Shown here piece after piece: positions 52,901 through 64,000 of a stretch of 64,000 nucleotides of DNA (positions are counted from its first letter, which is position 1; each line of letters opens with the position of its first letter). This stretch comes from Pegea sp. RAD2-039. Lineage: Eukaryota; Chordata; Thaliacea; Salpida; Salpidae. Position numbers and translations under genes: made by a program. The DNA is taken from positions 930,001-994,000 of the forward strand of contig JAQGEQ010000363.1 of NCBI GenBank assembly GCA_034620365.1. Reading direction: 5' to 3'. The notes below the pieces were generated by a model. The model was not told the origin of the DNA and did no database searches. It saw nothing but the letters and a program-made list of their open reading frames with translations.

Positions 52901-55483
52901 TTAAGGTATTTTGAGATGTTTATCAGATCTAATTTCAAATTATTTTTAGTTTTATATTTTTTTATTCTGTTTATAAATTATAAATTTTGTAGAATTGAAG
53001 GCATTTTAGTTTCTGTTTTACTCGTCTTTTGAGATTGTGTATAACTTACAAGCTAAAAGTTATTAAGCAATTAACAACTTCTATATTATTCATACGACAA
53101 TGCTAACACAAACAAAAAGCAAATTACTTTCATTTAACTAAAACTAAAATAAAAAATACATTTTTAATAATTGGTTTTTTTAAATTTAGATTTTTTTGAA
53201 GCTTTTTATTAATATGATAACTTCTATACAATTTTGTAAAATAACTGAAGTTACTGAGTAATTAGATGAAAAACAATCTATTAGTAGAAATCAAGATGAA
53301 AAACTTCTTTTATTGAGAAGTCTTAGAGATCAATGATTTAAAAAACATAAGATCTTTTGTAGTTTGTATCACACAACAAAATGACTTGGTTTATTTTTAT
53401 ATCTAATTCTTTGTTTTTAAGTTTATTTTGTAAACTACTTTTCAAGTTAAAATTTTTCTCGGAAAATGCCAATAAGATTTTTGATCAATTATTTTGAATT
53501 TAGTGTCACCCGCAAATAGTTTTTGGTTTAAAAGCTCCTTCGTTAGAGACTTTCTAAATTAAAATACTTTTGTAAAAATATAATGACGAAATAAATGCTA
53601 AACTAATAACTAATTCATACTTATTTAATTATTTTCAAACATCTTCTTTTATTAACTTACAAAACACTATTTATGTATTCATGCAGACTATCTAACTGTC
53701 AAAACTTAGCATTTAACAATATTCTTTTTCATTAGGTAACAAACTCGCCTGTCAGAACTGAAAATATTGTATCTACAAACAATTCAACTATTTTTGATGA
53801 TGAAGTTATGTTTCAAAGAGCAGTGCTTGATGTAGTTGACTTTGCTCGGGGAGTGCCTGGATTTTCATCTCTTCCTTACGAAGATATGATGACTTTGTTA
53901 AATGAAGGAACTTATGAGGTTTATATAAAAGTATTAAGTACTTAATAGTCTACTTATTGCATTGATTTGCAAAAAAGATAAGTATTTTATAAAAATTGTT
54001 TTGAGCTAGTGATTAGATAATTCAATCTTAGAAGAGTTCATTCATTTTCTAATATTAGTAAATACTAAACTGCTTCATCTAAACAAACTGACATTTGGAA
54101 AGTTTTAGTTGTCTCATAAAACTGTTATCTTGGTTAAAATTTTACCTCTTTAATTTTTTGTTTACTTTAAGACGAAGTTTTTTTTATGTCATTAAATGAA
54201 GTTGCTTGGGTTTATAAAGAACGTCAATTAAAGATTTAATTTAGCCATGCTTATAATCATTAAATAAACAAATATAAATGTTGAAACTATGATAATTCAA
54301 CTATCAATACCCAGGGATTTTTTATAAAAAGCCAATTTTTTTGAAGCGTAAAACCCTATTTATATATACATTAAATAGAAGGCTTGAAAAATTAATTAAG
54401 AAAAACTTCAATTATTATTTTTGAAAATCAAACTGTAAGCAAATTCCACAGTTAATCAAGCTTAACTATTGTATTGTTATCCTTGTCGAAAAACAATTCC
54501 TGGATTTATTTTTTAAGATTCAACATGTTTTCAGTTTAGCTAAAATTGTTTTAATGAGAAAAGGTTAAAATTGTTTTGAAATGGCTTCTTCCTGTATTTA
54601 TTTAGAGTTTTTTATAGATGCTCTTAGCAAGAATGACTCTTTTATATGACCCTACCCACCGTCAGATGGAGATTATGGGAGGCAAGTTTACCGTCGACTA
54701 TTTGAAAATAGAAAAAGGTATAATGTTTTGAAACTTTCCATTTTTACTTAATCGTTTATAATAAACAAATAGATTGCTTATAGATGTTAATAATTTTTTT
54801 GTTAGTCAGTAAGGTAAGTTGAGAAATAAATAAATTAATTAAATTGTACTGTACTATCTATACTCATTATGAAATAAAGAGAATTCAAGAGTACTAAGCT
54901 TAAAGTAAAAATAATAGAATTGTATCTTTGTTTTACTTTATTATTTTATAATTAATCCAAAAGTGTAAAATTTAATTTATTTGAAGCTTAAAAGTTTAAA
55001 GACATGTAATTTTAAAAATAAAAGATTAGATATATGAGTAAAACTTTAAAAAATTCTTTTACATAGCTCTAATCAATAAATTTAAGTGCAAAATACAAAA
55101 CTTGCGTTCATAATATCAATATAAATAATCATCAAAAAGCTTTCTTTACCAGGTGCTGAACCTTTTGTACATTCATGCTTCGACTTTTCACATACATTTA
55201 GTGGTTTCAACTTAAATGATCAAGATTTTTCACTTTTCATTGCACTAATTCTATTTTCACCAGGTATAAAGTTACTGTAATTCAATTAGCTTCATATCAG
55301 TTCTATTTAGATCGTTCTGGTCTAAAAGATGTTGCTGCTGTAAAATGCGTTAATGACCAAATACTGAACAGCCTAGAAACATCCACAAGCAAACGTTTCA
55401 ACACAAAAGTACTCTTACGTCTGCTGTTAAGACTTCCAGAGCTCCGAACTCTTTCATCTAAGTTCAAAGATCTTCATGGCTGA
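40989..55483 (+). CDS. nuclear receptor, NR1 group (Rev-erb/E75/E78-like), 11 exons
   Basis: Spliced model: 40989-41067, 41741-41914, 41976-42079, 43775-43916, 45222-45294, 45786-46806, 47014-47115, 53736-53918, 54618-54717, 55153-55263, 55311-55483, giving 753 residues. All junctions are GT..AG and in phase. Ligand-regulated or orphan transcription factor, nuclear. Residues 1-97 are a Ser-rich A/B region. The DNA-binding domain runs 98-163: first finger C-X2-C-X13-C-X2-C with P-box CEGCKGFFRR, second finger C135-X4-C140-X9-C150-X2-C153, then a GRIPK T/A-box extension. A Ser/Thr-rich hinge follows, mostly in the 1-kb exon 6 (191-531). The ligand-binding domain (about 535-753) has the signature [13 protein letters not shown] (599-611) and [12 protein letters not shown]. 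It ends with [16 protein letters not shown] and no AF-2 helix, as in Rev-erb, which suggests a repressor. Exon 2 uses a weak GTCTTT donor. Intron 7 is about 6.6 kb and intron 10 only 47 bp. AATAAA lies at 55605. The exact subfamily (E78, E75 or Rev-erb) is not settled. Confidence 0.92.
41165..41720 (+). mobile_element. possible decayed LINE fragment in intron 1 of the nuclear receptor
   Basis: Plus-strand peptides [18 protein letters not shown] and a following KVKRY resemble the LEYC..VW..KKD...LEKVQRR block found after the catalytic region of CR1/Jockey-type reverse transcriptases. Flanking frames are broken and no 3' terminal box of family A or B was found. Base composition is less AT-rich than the rest of the intron. 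It does not contribute to the receptor model. Confidence 0.3.
47116..53735 (+). other. 6.6-kb intron 7 of the nuclear receptor
   Basis: AT-rich intronic DNA that separates the hinge/helix-1 exon from the core ligand-binding exons. No nested gene or clear transposon was recognised. A less AT-rich, Lys/Ser/Thr-rich open stretch at 49930-50127 and a patch at 50160-50240 have no identifiable family. Confidence 0.6.
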
Positions 55484-57527
55484 TTTTTCAGTGTTTATTG
55501 GCAAGGTTTTGTCATATAAATTGCAAACAGTTTGATGGATTTCTGCTTAAACTGATTTTAACTTCGGCTTTTCAACCAACTATTAAACCAACTTTGTATC
55601 TATGAATAAACTTCAACAAAGTAGTATTCTTATCACATCACCTCTATTTAAAACCTCATTGGATTTATTCCTTATTTTTCTTTTTATGTTTCTTGTGCGG
55701 TACGCTTTAATATCTATTTTTGTGTAAAATTTGTTTTTATTCTAAGTTATACCGAATTTAAACAATTTTTGAAAACATCAGATTTTTTTTAATTGAACAA
55801 ATGTTTGCAGTTAAAATGTTTGAATAGGGGTGAAAAAATATTGTTTCCTTTTAATTATGTACATATAACTTTTATTGAACTGACAACTCTTTTTACTGTG
55901 CTTTCATTTTATCACAAAGATAACTAAAAGATGGTTAACAATTTTATATTTATTACTATGATATTAACTCTTCAGAAAACTTTAAAAAAGACAAAATATT
56001 TTTGTTTTATAAAATAGTTTTATAAATCATATTTTGAAGTCTCTGTCATCTGTTTCAGGTGGCAGCAAATTAATCATCACTTTATCATAAAGTTGATAAG
56101 TTTGTTTAACATTTTTGTGGTTTTAACCTCTACTAAATACCTTGCATGCAAACTGTTTAGACATTATTTCAAAAATAAAACAAAAACAGTAGACTGCATG
56201 AAATGTATGAGTTCATTATAATAGAATTACCAGATTCTTTGATAATCTCAACCAGGCAGATTATTCGTAAGTCACTGTGTAATCATGTATCAGGATACTG
56301 CATTGTACTCAAGAAACTTGCAAATAGAATTTTTTGCAGGCTTTAATGAACACTTATTTGAATACTCATAAATATGTACAAACCAAATAGTAGTAAAAAT
56401 GAAATTTTATCAAGTTTGAAATAATTTTAAGAACATACAGCAGTAGATAGTTTTCTAGATTTAAAAATTGAAAGTGATAAAATAATATTTACAAGAAACT
56501 AACTATAGTTCCTTAATTTATAAAACATTTTTGAAATTATCCTTTATTAATGTTATATGTTCTAACCTGGTATAAAAAGTTAGTCAATTTTTCTTAAGTA
56601 TTAACAAAAAAATAAATTACTGATTTATTTCAAACCTAAATTTTATTTTGAAAATTCATTCTTTTAACTTGTCAAGCATAGGCTTTTCTTGAAATTTCAT
56701 ACTGTAGAATTTCATATGAAAAGTCATATTTCTTGAATTTAAAACCATAATAAGAATTTTGTCGTCTTAAGCAATTTAATAACTTAGATTTCGAGAAAAG
56801 TTTGAATATATAAAACTATATTTCATTATGAGTTCAACTATAAGAAATAAATCAAAATTATTGATTGAAGTAAAACTTAAAACTCAATCTTGTCAAGTAG
56901 ATTTTGAACAGTTTATTTTAGTGCAAAATCTAAATATTTAGTATATGCACATAAAGCATAAATCAAACCTTTTTATATAACATTTAGCAGGATTTATTTA
57001 CTAAATAGAAAGACTAGGTAATAAAATTGAAATAAAATTATTTAAATAGAGATTTTGAAGAAAGCAATTAAATAGTTTTATTTAATTTTTATTTATCAAG
57101 AAAGCAAATGTTTTCTGTAAGTTCAAACCAAAACCCTGTTTAGTGGAATAATAATTAATTTTAGAGGTTAGAACTAAAAATCTAATTGATTCATGCATTA
57201 TTTATGCTAAAAGCTTAAGCCTAATCGTTAATGGCACTTTTTATTATTAGCTGAAAAATTAGAGTATAAAAGTTTTTTAGATTATTTGTAAGACTTCTAT
57301 TTACGAAAGAGTAAGACTTTTCTAAAATGTCTTTATTTTTTTCTGTAATATCTAGAAGAATTTTTTTACTGTAAAATTTACACTTCAGGAAAATTCACTA
57401 AGTCAATTATAAAAATTCTTTCAAAATATGCGAAAATTGTTTTTCCTTTTATTTGACATTTTTCAGTAAGGTTAATAATAGAATTAAAGCTTTGTTTTAT
57501 TTGTTGTTTTGCTATTTTCAAGTAAAC
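55484..57527. other. 3' UTR and AT-rich intergenic DNA
   Basis: Begins with the 3' UTR of the nuclear receptor; a canonical AATAAA lies at 55605-55610. The rest is AT-rich with no coding signal seen. Confidence 0.5.
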
Positions 57528-57573
57528 TTTTGAAAAGTAAAAATTTTGAAAAGTAAAAATTTTGAAAAGTAAA
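57528..57573. repeat. short tandem repeat, 16-bp unit x 2.9
   Basis: Three consecutive units of TTTTGAAAAGTAAAAA (57528-57543, 57544-57559, 57560-57573), the first two identical and the third diverging at its end. A simple minisatellite-like duplication with no coding role. Confidence 0.85.
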
Positions 57574-59740
57574 TGTTTCATGAAAAATAAAAACGCAATT
57601 TAAGTGAGTATTTGTGAATAAGTCAAAATATGACCCAAAAAACTGTAATTTATCATTAGCTATAATAAAATTATAGTATTTTTAGATGATTAGTTTCTCA
57701 AAGTAAAATAATTAGTAGATAATTAGTCAAATAATTAATTAATTTGTATTATGATTGATAATGCATTTATTTTCAGGCTAAAAAAATATCATAAAAATTA
57801 CACCTGCTTCATATATAAGTTTAGATTTAATACAAATGTTAGTTGGCAATTTTGATAAAAAGACTTGATCTCAGTCAGAAGCGGTTAAGTTTCACTCAAT
57901 TAGCTAAGATTTCACTTTAAAGCTGAAAAAGAAATATAAAATAGATTACAAGAACAAACCGAAGAACTTATAAAAACAACTTTTTTGATTTTACTTAAGT
58001 TATTAAAATATTACTATTTGTACAAAGTTCATTTACTTTAAGTATTAAACAAAAATTAATTCAAAGAAAAATAATTTAAACTAAAGTTCATATTGATATT
58101 CTTATATTCTATCTCATATATTAAATCTCATTATTCTCATTTATCTTCAATTTTTGAAATTTTGAGGTCAACTTTCATTAAATTAACATTCTTATCGGTT
58201 TATGGGTTTCAAACCAACTTGCTTTTTGAGTTGCTGTTTTAATTTTTTCATAATTTCTTATAAATAATGAAAATATTGAAACCCTAAATAAAGTTTGAAC
58301 TCACTACCTCATTAAACCAGCTGCATATTTTAGTTTCATTTACTCGAAGAAATCGTAAAAAAAAATATCTAAGCTTACCACATTAACAGTTTTGTTTATT
58401 TACAAAATTCTTTTTTGCTTATTGTAGTATTTTAAGTATTTAAGTAGATTTTTGTGTAAAGTACTTATGCTTTAAGAATTGCTGTTTCTCAACAAAACTG
58501 ATTTACTTGTTTTGATAATAAAATTAAGTTCAGAGTAAATAGTCAAGATTTTCTTGCAAAACAAAGTTTTGTTTTGTATATCAAAAATTCTTTGAAATGT
58601 AACTAAATTTGAACTGAACGTTTTGCCTACACTCTTACAGTTCTTCGTTTTTTAAGTTATAAAAGATAAAGTTATAGTAGAAAATTCAGTTGATTTGGTC
58701 AATATTACTTTATAAGACCTTCAAGTTTGTTTTCAAACTATTTTAATAACTTTTTTTTATATCTTCTTAAAAATGTGGTTTGAGATTGGTATTTAATGGA
58801 AAAGGTTTTAACTTCCTAGTTTTATTTCATTGAATTTAAACTAAAGTAAATTAATTTAATGTGAATATTAACATGAGTTTAATTCATTAAAAAGTTTTAT
58901 AGATATATAAAGAAATAAATAGATTAATTAATAAAATATAAAGATATAATGTATATTCAACTTCAATTTTGCGTGTATAAATCAAACCGATGGTATTTCC
59001 TGAGTCAAAACTATGTAACAAATACTTAAATATATAAATATATTGTAATAAATTTGAATAATATGATAAAAATACCAAAACTTATAAGTAAATTTTATAT
59101 CATGACAATAGTGTCGTCAGGTTTATGTTTAGTATTTTCTGGTAAATACTGCTTTTTTTCTGAGCTTATCTTTTGATAAAATAAAGCTATGTTAAAGACT
59201 TCTTATCATTTCATATATGAAGAGCAATTTTGAAGGTGGAAGTCAGTTAATCCAAAGATCGAAGTAAGTTAACGTCAAATCTGATCTATGCTATCATATA
59301 CAAATTATATAAACGCAAACATAACTACAAAACTGACTTTAGACTTTGTACAAAGAATTTGTAAACAAAAATAAATGTTTTTAGTTTATGAAGTACATGC
59401 AATAAGTCAATTAAAATATTTAAATTTCCAAATTTATATAATTATAAAAGAAATTTTAGCTGGCAATTGGGTGATTAAAGTAGCAACTTTTAAATATTCA
59501 AAAAAAAATTAGTTTAACTTTTGGTATTAAGCTTTAATTAAAGGTATTTAAAAGAACTGTTATTTTCATATGCAAATTTATGTGTAATATTCCAACTTCT
59601 ATACTCGATTGTTTTGATTTTGATTTTCTTATCATATATTTTTGATCAACTGTAGATCAGTCTTCAGTTATCAAATATCAAAATGAAATAATTAATTCTT
59701 TAAACATTTTGAAATTTAAAAATGTTTGATAAATATTACA
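57574..59740. other. AT-rich intergenic DNA
   Basis: No gene, RNA gene or recognisable transposon was seen on either strand. Confidence 0.5.
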
Positions 59741-59956
59741 ATGCTTTTTTACTTTCTTTTACTTTTCTTAAGTTGTTTTATTTACTTCCCCTCTTTTTTC
59801 AATTATTTTAAAGCAAATTTTGACAAAAAGAAAACAAGTATTGGTTACACTTATAGTAACCCAACACAAACCTTAAAAGTAACAATAAAAGCAGTTCAAG
59901 CTCACCGTAGAAAACTTAAATTTATTAAAAACCAATCAGGTGAATTTAACACATAA
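59741..59956 (+). other. open frame of uncertain status next to the Gypsy fossil
   Basis: An ATG-initiated frame of 71 codons with a very hydrophobic start (MLFYFLLLFLSCFIYF) and a basic, more coding-like end (TLKVTIKAVQAHRRKLKF). The hydrophobic start may be AT-rich chance. The second half may be the outer edge of the adjacent retroelement or an isolated exon. No family recognised. Confidence 0.15.
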
Positions 59957-59989
59957 GCTCCTAACTTTTAGTAACTTTGGAATAAATTT

Positions 59990-61795
59990 GAGCTTATGTA
60001 TGCATTAGATATAAGGCAAAAGTTGTTGGCTGGTAAAATTTTAGCACTAGAGGAAGCATTTGACCAAGCGGTAAAACTAGAGAATGCCCGGCGGGACAAC
60101 CAATACTTTGAGGCTGGCAGATCGGTTGTAGCTGCAGAAGAAGCAGTGAACTCAATGAAACTCACGAGGAAGACCAAGCGTAACCGACAGTAGCGGCTAT
60201 GAAAAGAGTTTGCGTAAAATGTGGAAGTAGCAAACCTCATGATTTTAAAAGATGCCGAGCTGGTTCCAGAATTTGTTTCAAATGTGATAAAAAGGGACAC
60301 TATAGTCGATCGTGTCATCTTCAGAAGAAGTCTCCCAAGAAATAGCTAGAAAGGCAAAGAAATGAGAAAGCTGCAGTGACTGGCCAATGACATGAAGTAC
60401 TGAGATTTACTAAATGGAACCCAGGAATAGTAGACGTCTCGATATAAGATAGGGTATTCAAAGCCCTTATTGATACCGGGTCCTCAAAAAGGTTTGTAAG
60501 TGGAAAGATTGCTCGGAACTTTAAAGTTCACAAGATTCAAAATGAATTTAAATTAGAAATGGCTCAGTCGTCTAATGCTTGTGGGATAAACAATTTCTGT
60601 AAAGTAAACCTCCAACTGTTTGTCATGAAAGTACCTTCGTGTTGAGGTGTTGCTAGGAAGAGATTTCCTGGAAAGTCACAATAAGGTGGTGTTCAGGTAA
60701 AGAGCTTCAAAAGAAGACTTAATAGTAGAGACTAAGTATGTTTGTGCAGTGGCAAAAGCTAACTAAGCATATCATTGTTGTTTGCAAACCTTAAACCAGA
60801 CTGGAGGCCGGTAGCCTCGGGAAGGACCTAGAATACATTCAAGGAAAGATGAATAAATAAGAGGGGACAGTGAGGCCCAGCAATAGTCCATGGAGGACTC
60901 AATGTGTAGTGGTTGAAAATGGAGGAATGACAGAAAGACTGGCTTTCTGCTGACCATAGTCAGACAGTGAATCTTTTCAGGTCAGAGTTACCTGCAGTGG
61001 AGAAGGTTCAAATCGGTTCGAAAAAGGAGTCATTTGCTTATGAGGCAACACTTCTTTCCGATAATCGAACAAATGTCGGTGGCGTTTATGCTAGACTATA
61101 AGAAAAATTCGAAAATCAAGAATAGCAAGATTATAAGTTGGAGAATGAAACTTGCATCTTTTTCGTATTCTATAATTTATAGACCAGGAGACAAAAATGT
61201 AGAACCAGATGCGTTATCGAGAACATACTGTGAAGCTATACCGACGACAAAATCAGGTATCAAGATGCTTCACTAAACTATGTGTTGCCCGGGTGTCACT
61301 AGAAAATGTGGCATTATGTGAGGTCAAAAAACCTCCCGGGGGATATAAGGAGATGTTGTGATGAATGGGAAGTCTACTCGGAAGTTTGCCCAAAGTTTTA
61401 CCAGGTGAGCGATGACACCCTCACCACCGATGGAAAGATTTAACGTGGATTTTAAGGGCCCACAGTGAGTAGTACTAAGAATGTATTTTCTTTTGCATTG
61501 TTGACATATTTTCTATATTTCCTTTTTATTTTCCTTAATAGGTTCTAACACGGTAATTAGCTGTTTGGAGGAATTATTTTCACTGCTTGGAACTTACAGT
61601 TATATCCATTCAGATCGGGGGTCGGCTTTTATGTCTCGACGACTGAAGGATTATATATTACAAAAAGGAATTTCAAGGAGTAGGCCAACTCTCTACCACC
61701 CACAAGGTAATGGCCAGGTAGAGAGGTATAAAGAAATAGTCTGGAAGGCAGTGAGGTGTGCCTTGAAGTCCAGAGATCTACCAGCCAAATGATTA
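59990..61795 (+). mobile_element. Ty3/Gypsy LTR retrotransposon fossil, gag-pol parts
   Basis: A broken Ty3/Gypsy element in plus orientation. The recognisable parts are in the family's usual order: a gag end (about 59996-60190), a CCHC zinc knuckle of the nucleocapsid (about 60200-60320), an aspartic protease with its ALIDTGSS motif (about 60450-60560), the end of the RNase H domain (about 61060-61240), and an integrase core piece (about 61560-61790) with the HSDRGS and HPQGNGQVER peptides. Most of the reverse transcriptase is missing. I found no LTR pair. It has many breaks, and long open patches suggest moderate age. It resembles the fossil at 11.8-13.3 kb over the RNase H end. Confidence 0.8.
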
Positions 61796-62423
61796 AAAGG
61801 TGTTACCACAGAATTTGAGTGATGTCCAGTCTTTATTGCGTAAATAGACAAACGAAACTCCTAACTCAAGGTTAGAACTAGTAATCTTGCAAAACTTTGT
61901 ATGCAGGAGCAACAAGGATGACAACACAATACAACTATTAAATATTAATTCTACAAAATTGATTAGACAATGAAAATCGTTAGTTATAACTTTAAAATAA
62001 TAAAGTACTTCAAAATTAGGAAATTTCAGAACCAAAATGCAAATATTATGAATAATACCGGATAAGATAACAAAACTAAGAAAATACTATTATATCTTTT
62101 AGAAATTTGGATTATAAGACTTATTAGATTTTTAAAATAACAAAAGTATGGATCTCAATTTAGACATGATTTTGAAAAATTAATTTTACAATCATTAGAA
62201 GGTTCTAAAATAGAATTCGATTCTAAAGAAAAATATCCATATAATTTATAATATTGCCAAATAAATAAATTCATTTTGACGTTTTTGACTTTAATCTTTT
62301 TTATAAACTTTTATACTGATTATTACTATTTATTTGTATAAATATAAATTTGCCGAAAAAGGTGTTATAGATATTAAACATTTATTTATTATAATTGTTA
62401 CTAGGTTTGGATATACGGCATGA
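61796..62423. other. AT-rich DNA
   Basis: Flank of the Gypsy fossil; part may be decayed retroelement sequence. No coding signal seen. Confidence 0.45.
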
Positions 62424-62689
62424 ATGAAAGGAAATATATTTTGGAGACGTTGCCGACCTAATAAAGTCTATATTTCGTGAGTACCAAAATCGTTAAGGTA
62501 ACTTACTTTTAACAAGTATAACGGTTTTAGAAATAGAATCGCACTTTTTGATGATTAGGTTATTTCAGAGGCATCGTTGATGCAAATGGTCCAGAAACCG
62601 CAAATGATGACTATAAAAATCTCAAAATTTGGATTCGTGCGAAAGTGTTCTATATATCTTGCAAAAATTTTTATACATTAATTTTATTC
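62424..62689 (+). CDS. candidate two-exon coding segment, unassigned
   Basis: Proposed exons are 62424-62476 and 62569 to about 62689. The first starts with ATG and reads MKGNIFWRRCRPNKVYI, then a strong GTGAGT donor. The second follows a TTATTTCAG acceptor in matching phase and reads GIVDANGPETANDDYKNLK, then IWIRAKVF. The end of the second exon is unclear: a GTAAGG at 62690 or an earlier weak donor could be used. A further exon-like stretch rich in Cys (CRNCNDLTNLTLPWC) follows an acceptor at 63106, but its phase fits only with a weak donor. I do not recognise the family. It lies tail-to-tail with the MRGBP-like gene. It could be partial, with other exons outside what I can join. Confidence 0.35.
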
Positions 62690-62699
62690 GTAAGGTTTG

Positions 62700-63286
62700 T
62701 AGTAAGAATATATTTTGTAAATCGATATTTAATAACTCTTATACTGTTTGTAGTTAATTTAAATATTCATTGTTTGATAAATACTTATAAATATTAATGT
62801 TTTATTAAAAGCTTTAAAGTTGATTTGTCTTGATTCACTAATGCACCCCTCTTGTTTATCACCTCTCTCTCAAGAACTACCTCAAGATGTTTCATATAAG
62901 ACACAATTTTTTTAGAGTAAACTATTGTTATATTGATAGCCTGCTTATCATAAGTTTTCAATACTAACTTAACCATTATCTTTGTTTGTTACAATTATTT
63001 ACTTATTAATATTTTTATAGATATTTACAGAATTTATATCAGTTGCATGTTTTGTTGTTGTTTAAAATTTATTGTCATTATTTTTATATAAAGATGATAA
63101 CTTTAGAATTTATCAACCAGTGCAGAAATTGCAATGATTTAACAAATCTAACGCTACCTTGGTGTAAATTTTTCGAAATCCAGACATGATTCGAAAAACG
63201 TTGATAATATTTATTTTCTTTACCGTTTCAATTGGTTTTTATCTAGACCGACAAAAAGGCCTTTTTTGTCAATTTTTTATATTGAT
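62700..63286. other. AT-rich DNA between convergent transcription units
   Basis: Intergenic or 3' UTR sequence between the plus-strand candidate at 62.4 kb and the minus-strand MRGBP-like gene. It includes the possible exon at 63107-63188. Nothing else is supported. Confidence 0.4.
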
Positions 63287-63732
63287 TTATTTACGAGCTG
63301 ACGCAGCGCGGGTAGGAATTAAACTGAATTCAATTTTACGACCATTTTTCCATGGAAGATCAGGATGTTGATCTTCCTAACAACATAAATTAAGGAATGA
63401 TTAAGACAGTTTTCAAGTTAAAAATATTTTAGCTCTCTTACAAGTAAGCCCAAGTCATACATACTAGCAAGATGAAGCCATAAATCTTCACCACAAATAT
63501 CCTGTTTAACTAATTTGTTAAATTCGTCATGAACAATTGCCATGTGGAAATGTTTTTCTATTCCTGAAATCCAAACAAATGTCACTTGTTGGTAAGCAGA
63601 AAGATTTAAACAAGACAAACCAACTACTTTATGTCCAAGTAAACACATCATAAATTTCCATTCGTTTTCTTTATTCCAAACTATTTTATTTGTTTTTTTA
63701 TTTTTAGATTTACTGGATCTATTATGTTTCAT
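63287..63732 (-). CDS. MRGBP: MRGBP/Eaf7-like subunit of the NuA4/TIP60 complex
   Basis: Spliced model: complement of 63621-63732, 63442-63563 and 63287-63376, giving 107 residues. It matches the Eaf7/MRGBP domain: VWNKENEWKFMMCLLGHKVVG, then IEKHFHMAIVHDEFNKL, then a LWLHLASMYDL helix, and an LPW...IEFSLIP tail comparable to the LPFPN...F.LP end of that domain. In other animals MRGBP bridges MRG15/MRGX to the nuclear TIP60 histone acetyltransferase complex. Intron 1 is 57 bp, a multiple of three without a stop, so the unspliced frame stays open and hides the splice; removing it restores the family alignment between HKVVG and IEKHF. Intron 2 is 65 bp with a GTAAGA donor. The protein is about half the length of vertebrate MRGBP, lacking the acidic/Lys-rich tail. 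AATAAA overlaps the stop codon. Confidence 0.75.
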
Positions 63733-64000
63733 ATTTCATAAATCTTATAAAAATTCTACAAAACACAAAATTGTTGCTATAAGAAACAAAATTAAAGAAA
63801 AACTTGAATAAGAGGTTTATATTTTTCCCAGCATCTTCAATATAAGATTATAGAAACAGATTAAATATAATACGATAATAATTAAATTTATTTAAAATAA
63901 ATGTAATGCTTCGTTGTTGAAATCGATTAGTTGCAGATATATACTTACAAATGATGCAATTTTAAAAATATTCTTTACAAAAATTGAACTAAATTTGATA
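63733..64000. other. upstream flank of the MRGBP-like gene
   Basis: AT-rich; should hold the promoter of the minus-strand gene. No motif stands out. Confidence 0.4.

Noticed and set aside
59968-60318. Minus-strand 116-codon Ser/Ala-rich frame
   Set aside because: Antisense reading of the Gypsy gag part; no own family resemblance.
62794-62976. Minus-strand 60-codon frame as a fourth MRGBP exon
   Set aside because: The exon at 63287-63376 already fits in phase, resembles the family tail and ends in a stop with an adjacent poly-A signal.
1-64000. CRISPR arrays, bacterial operons, rRNA genes
   Set aside because: No regularly spaced repeats, no ribosome-binding-site-led gene strings and no rRNA-like sequence were seen; the gene structures are eukaryotic.

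Overview
The window is about 70% A+T or more, has spliceosomal introns with GT..AG borders (47 bp to about 6.6 kb), animal-specific gene families (a nuclear receptor and a rhodopsin-class GPCR), and LINE, SINE and Ty3/Gypsy remains. It is therefore nuclear DNA of an AT-rich invertebrate animal. A flatworm, planarian-like, is my best guess from base composition, very short introns and gene types, but that is inference. All coordinates and splice models were read by eye.

Layout. (1) 1687-3929, minus: a three-coding-exon class A GPCR with a large cysteine-rich ectodomain. (2) About 6.4-16 kb: a transposon graveyard. It holds two copies of one LINE (family B), one of them split by a second LINE (family A) inserted in the opposite direction, then a Ty3/Gypsy fossil, a third LINE (family C) and a tRNA-derived SINE. 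(3) 17065-17991, plus: an intronless casein-kinase-1-like gene that has lost the catalytic Asp. (4) 19-23.1 kb: a second LINE C piece, a well-preserved tRNA-Val-headed SINE, and a 5'-truncated second copy of LINE A. (5) 23-40 kb: gene-poor AT-rich DNA with one exon-like island at 32.8 kb that I cannot assign. (6) 40989-55483, plus: an 11-exon NR1-type nuclear receptor (Rev-erb/E75/E78 group) of 753 predicted residues. Its splice phases agree at every junction, it has a very long hinge, a four-residue D-box spacing, and ends without an AF-2 helix. (7) 55.5-59.7 kb: gene-poor. (8) 60-61.8 kb: a second Ty3/Gypsy fossil. (9) 62.4-62.7 kb, plus: an unassigned exon pair. (10) 63287-63732, minus: a compact three-exon gene for an MRGBP/Eaf7-like subunit of the NuA4/TIP60 acetyltransferase complex.

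The host genes do not form an operon or a shared pathway; they are separate transcription units in repeat-rich DNA. The points most worth following are the structurally atypical GPCR, the predicted CK1 pseudokinase, the divergent nuclear receptor, the nested LINEs, and the two unassigned exon-like islands. I saw no CRISPR array, rRNA gene or intact functional tRNA gene.
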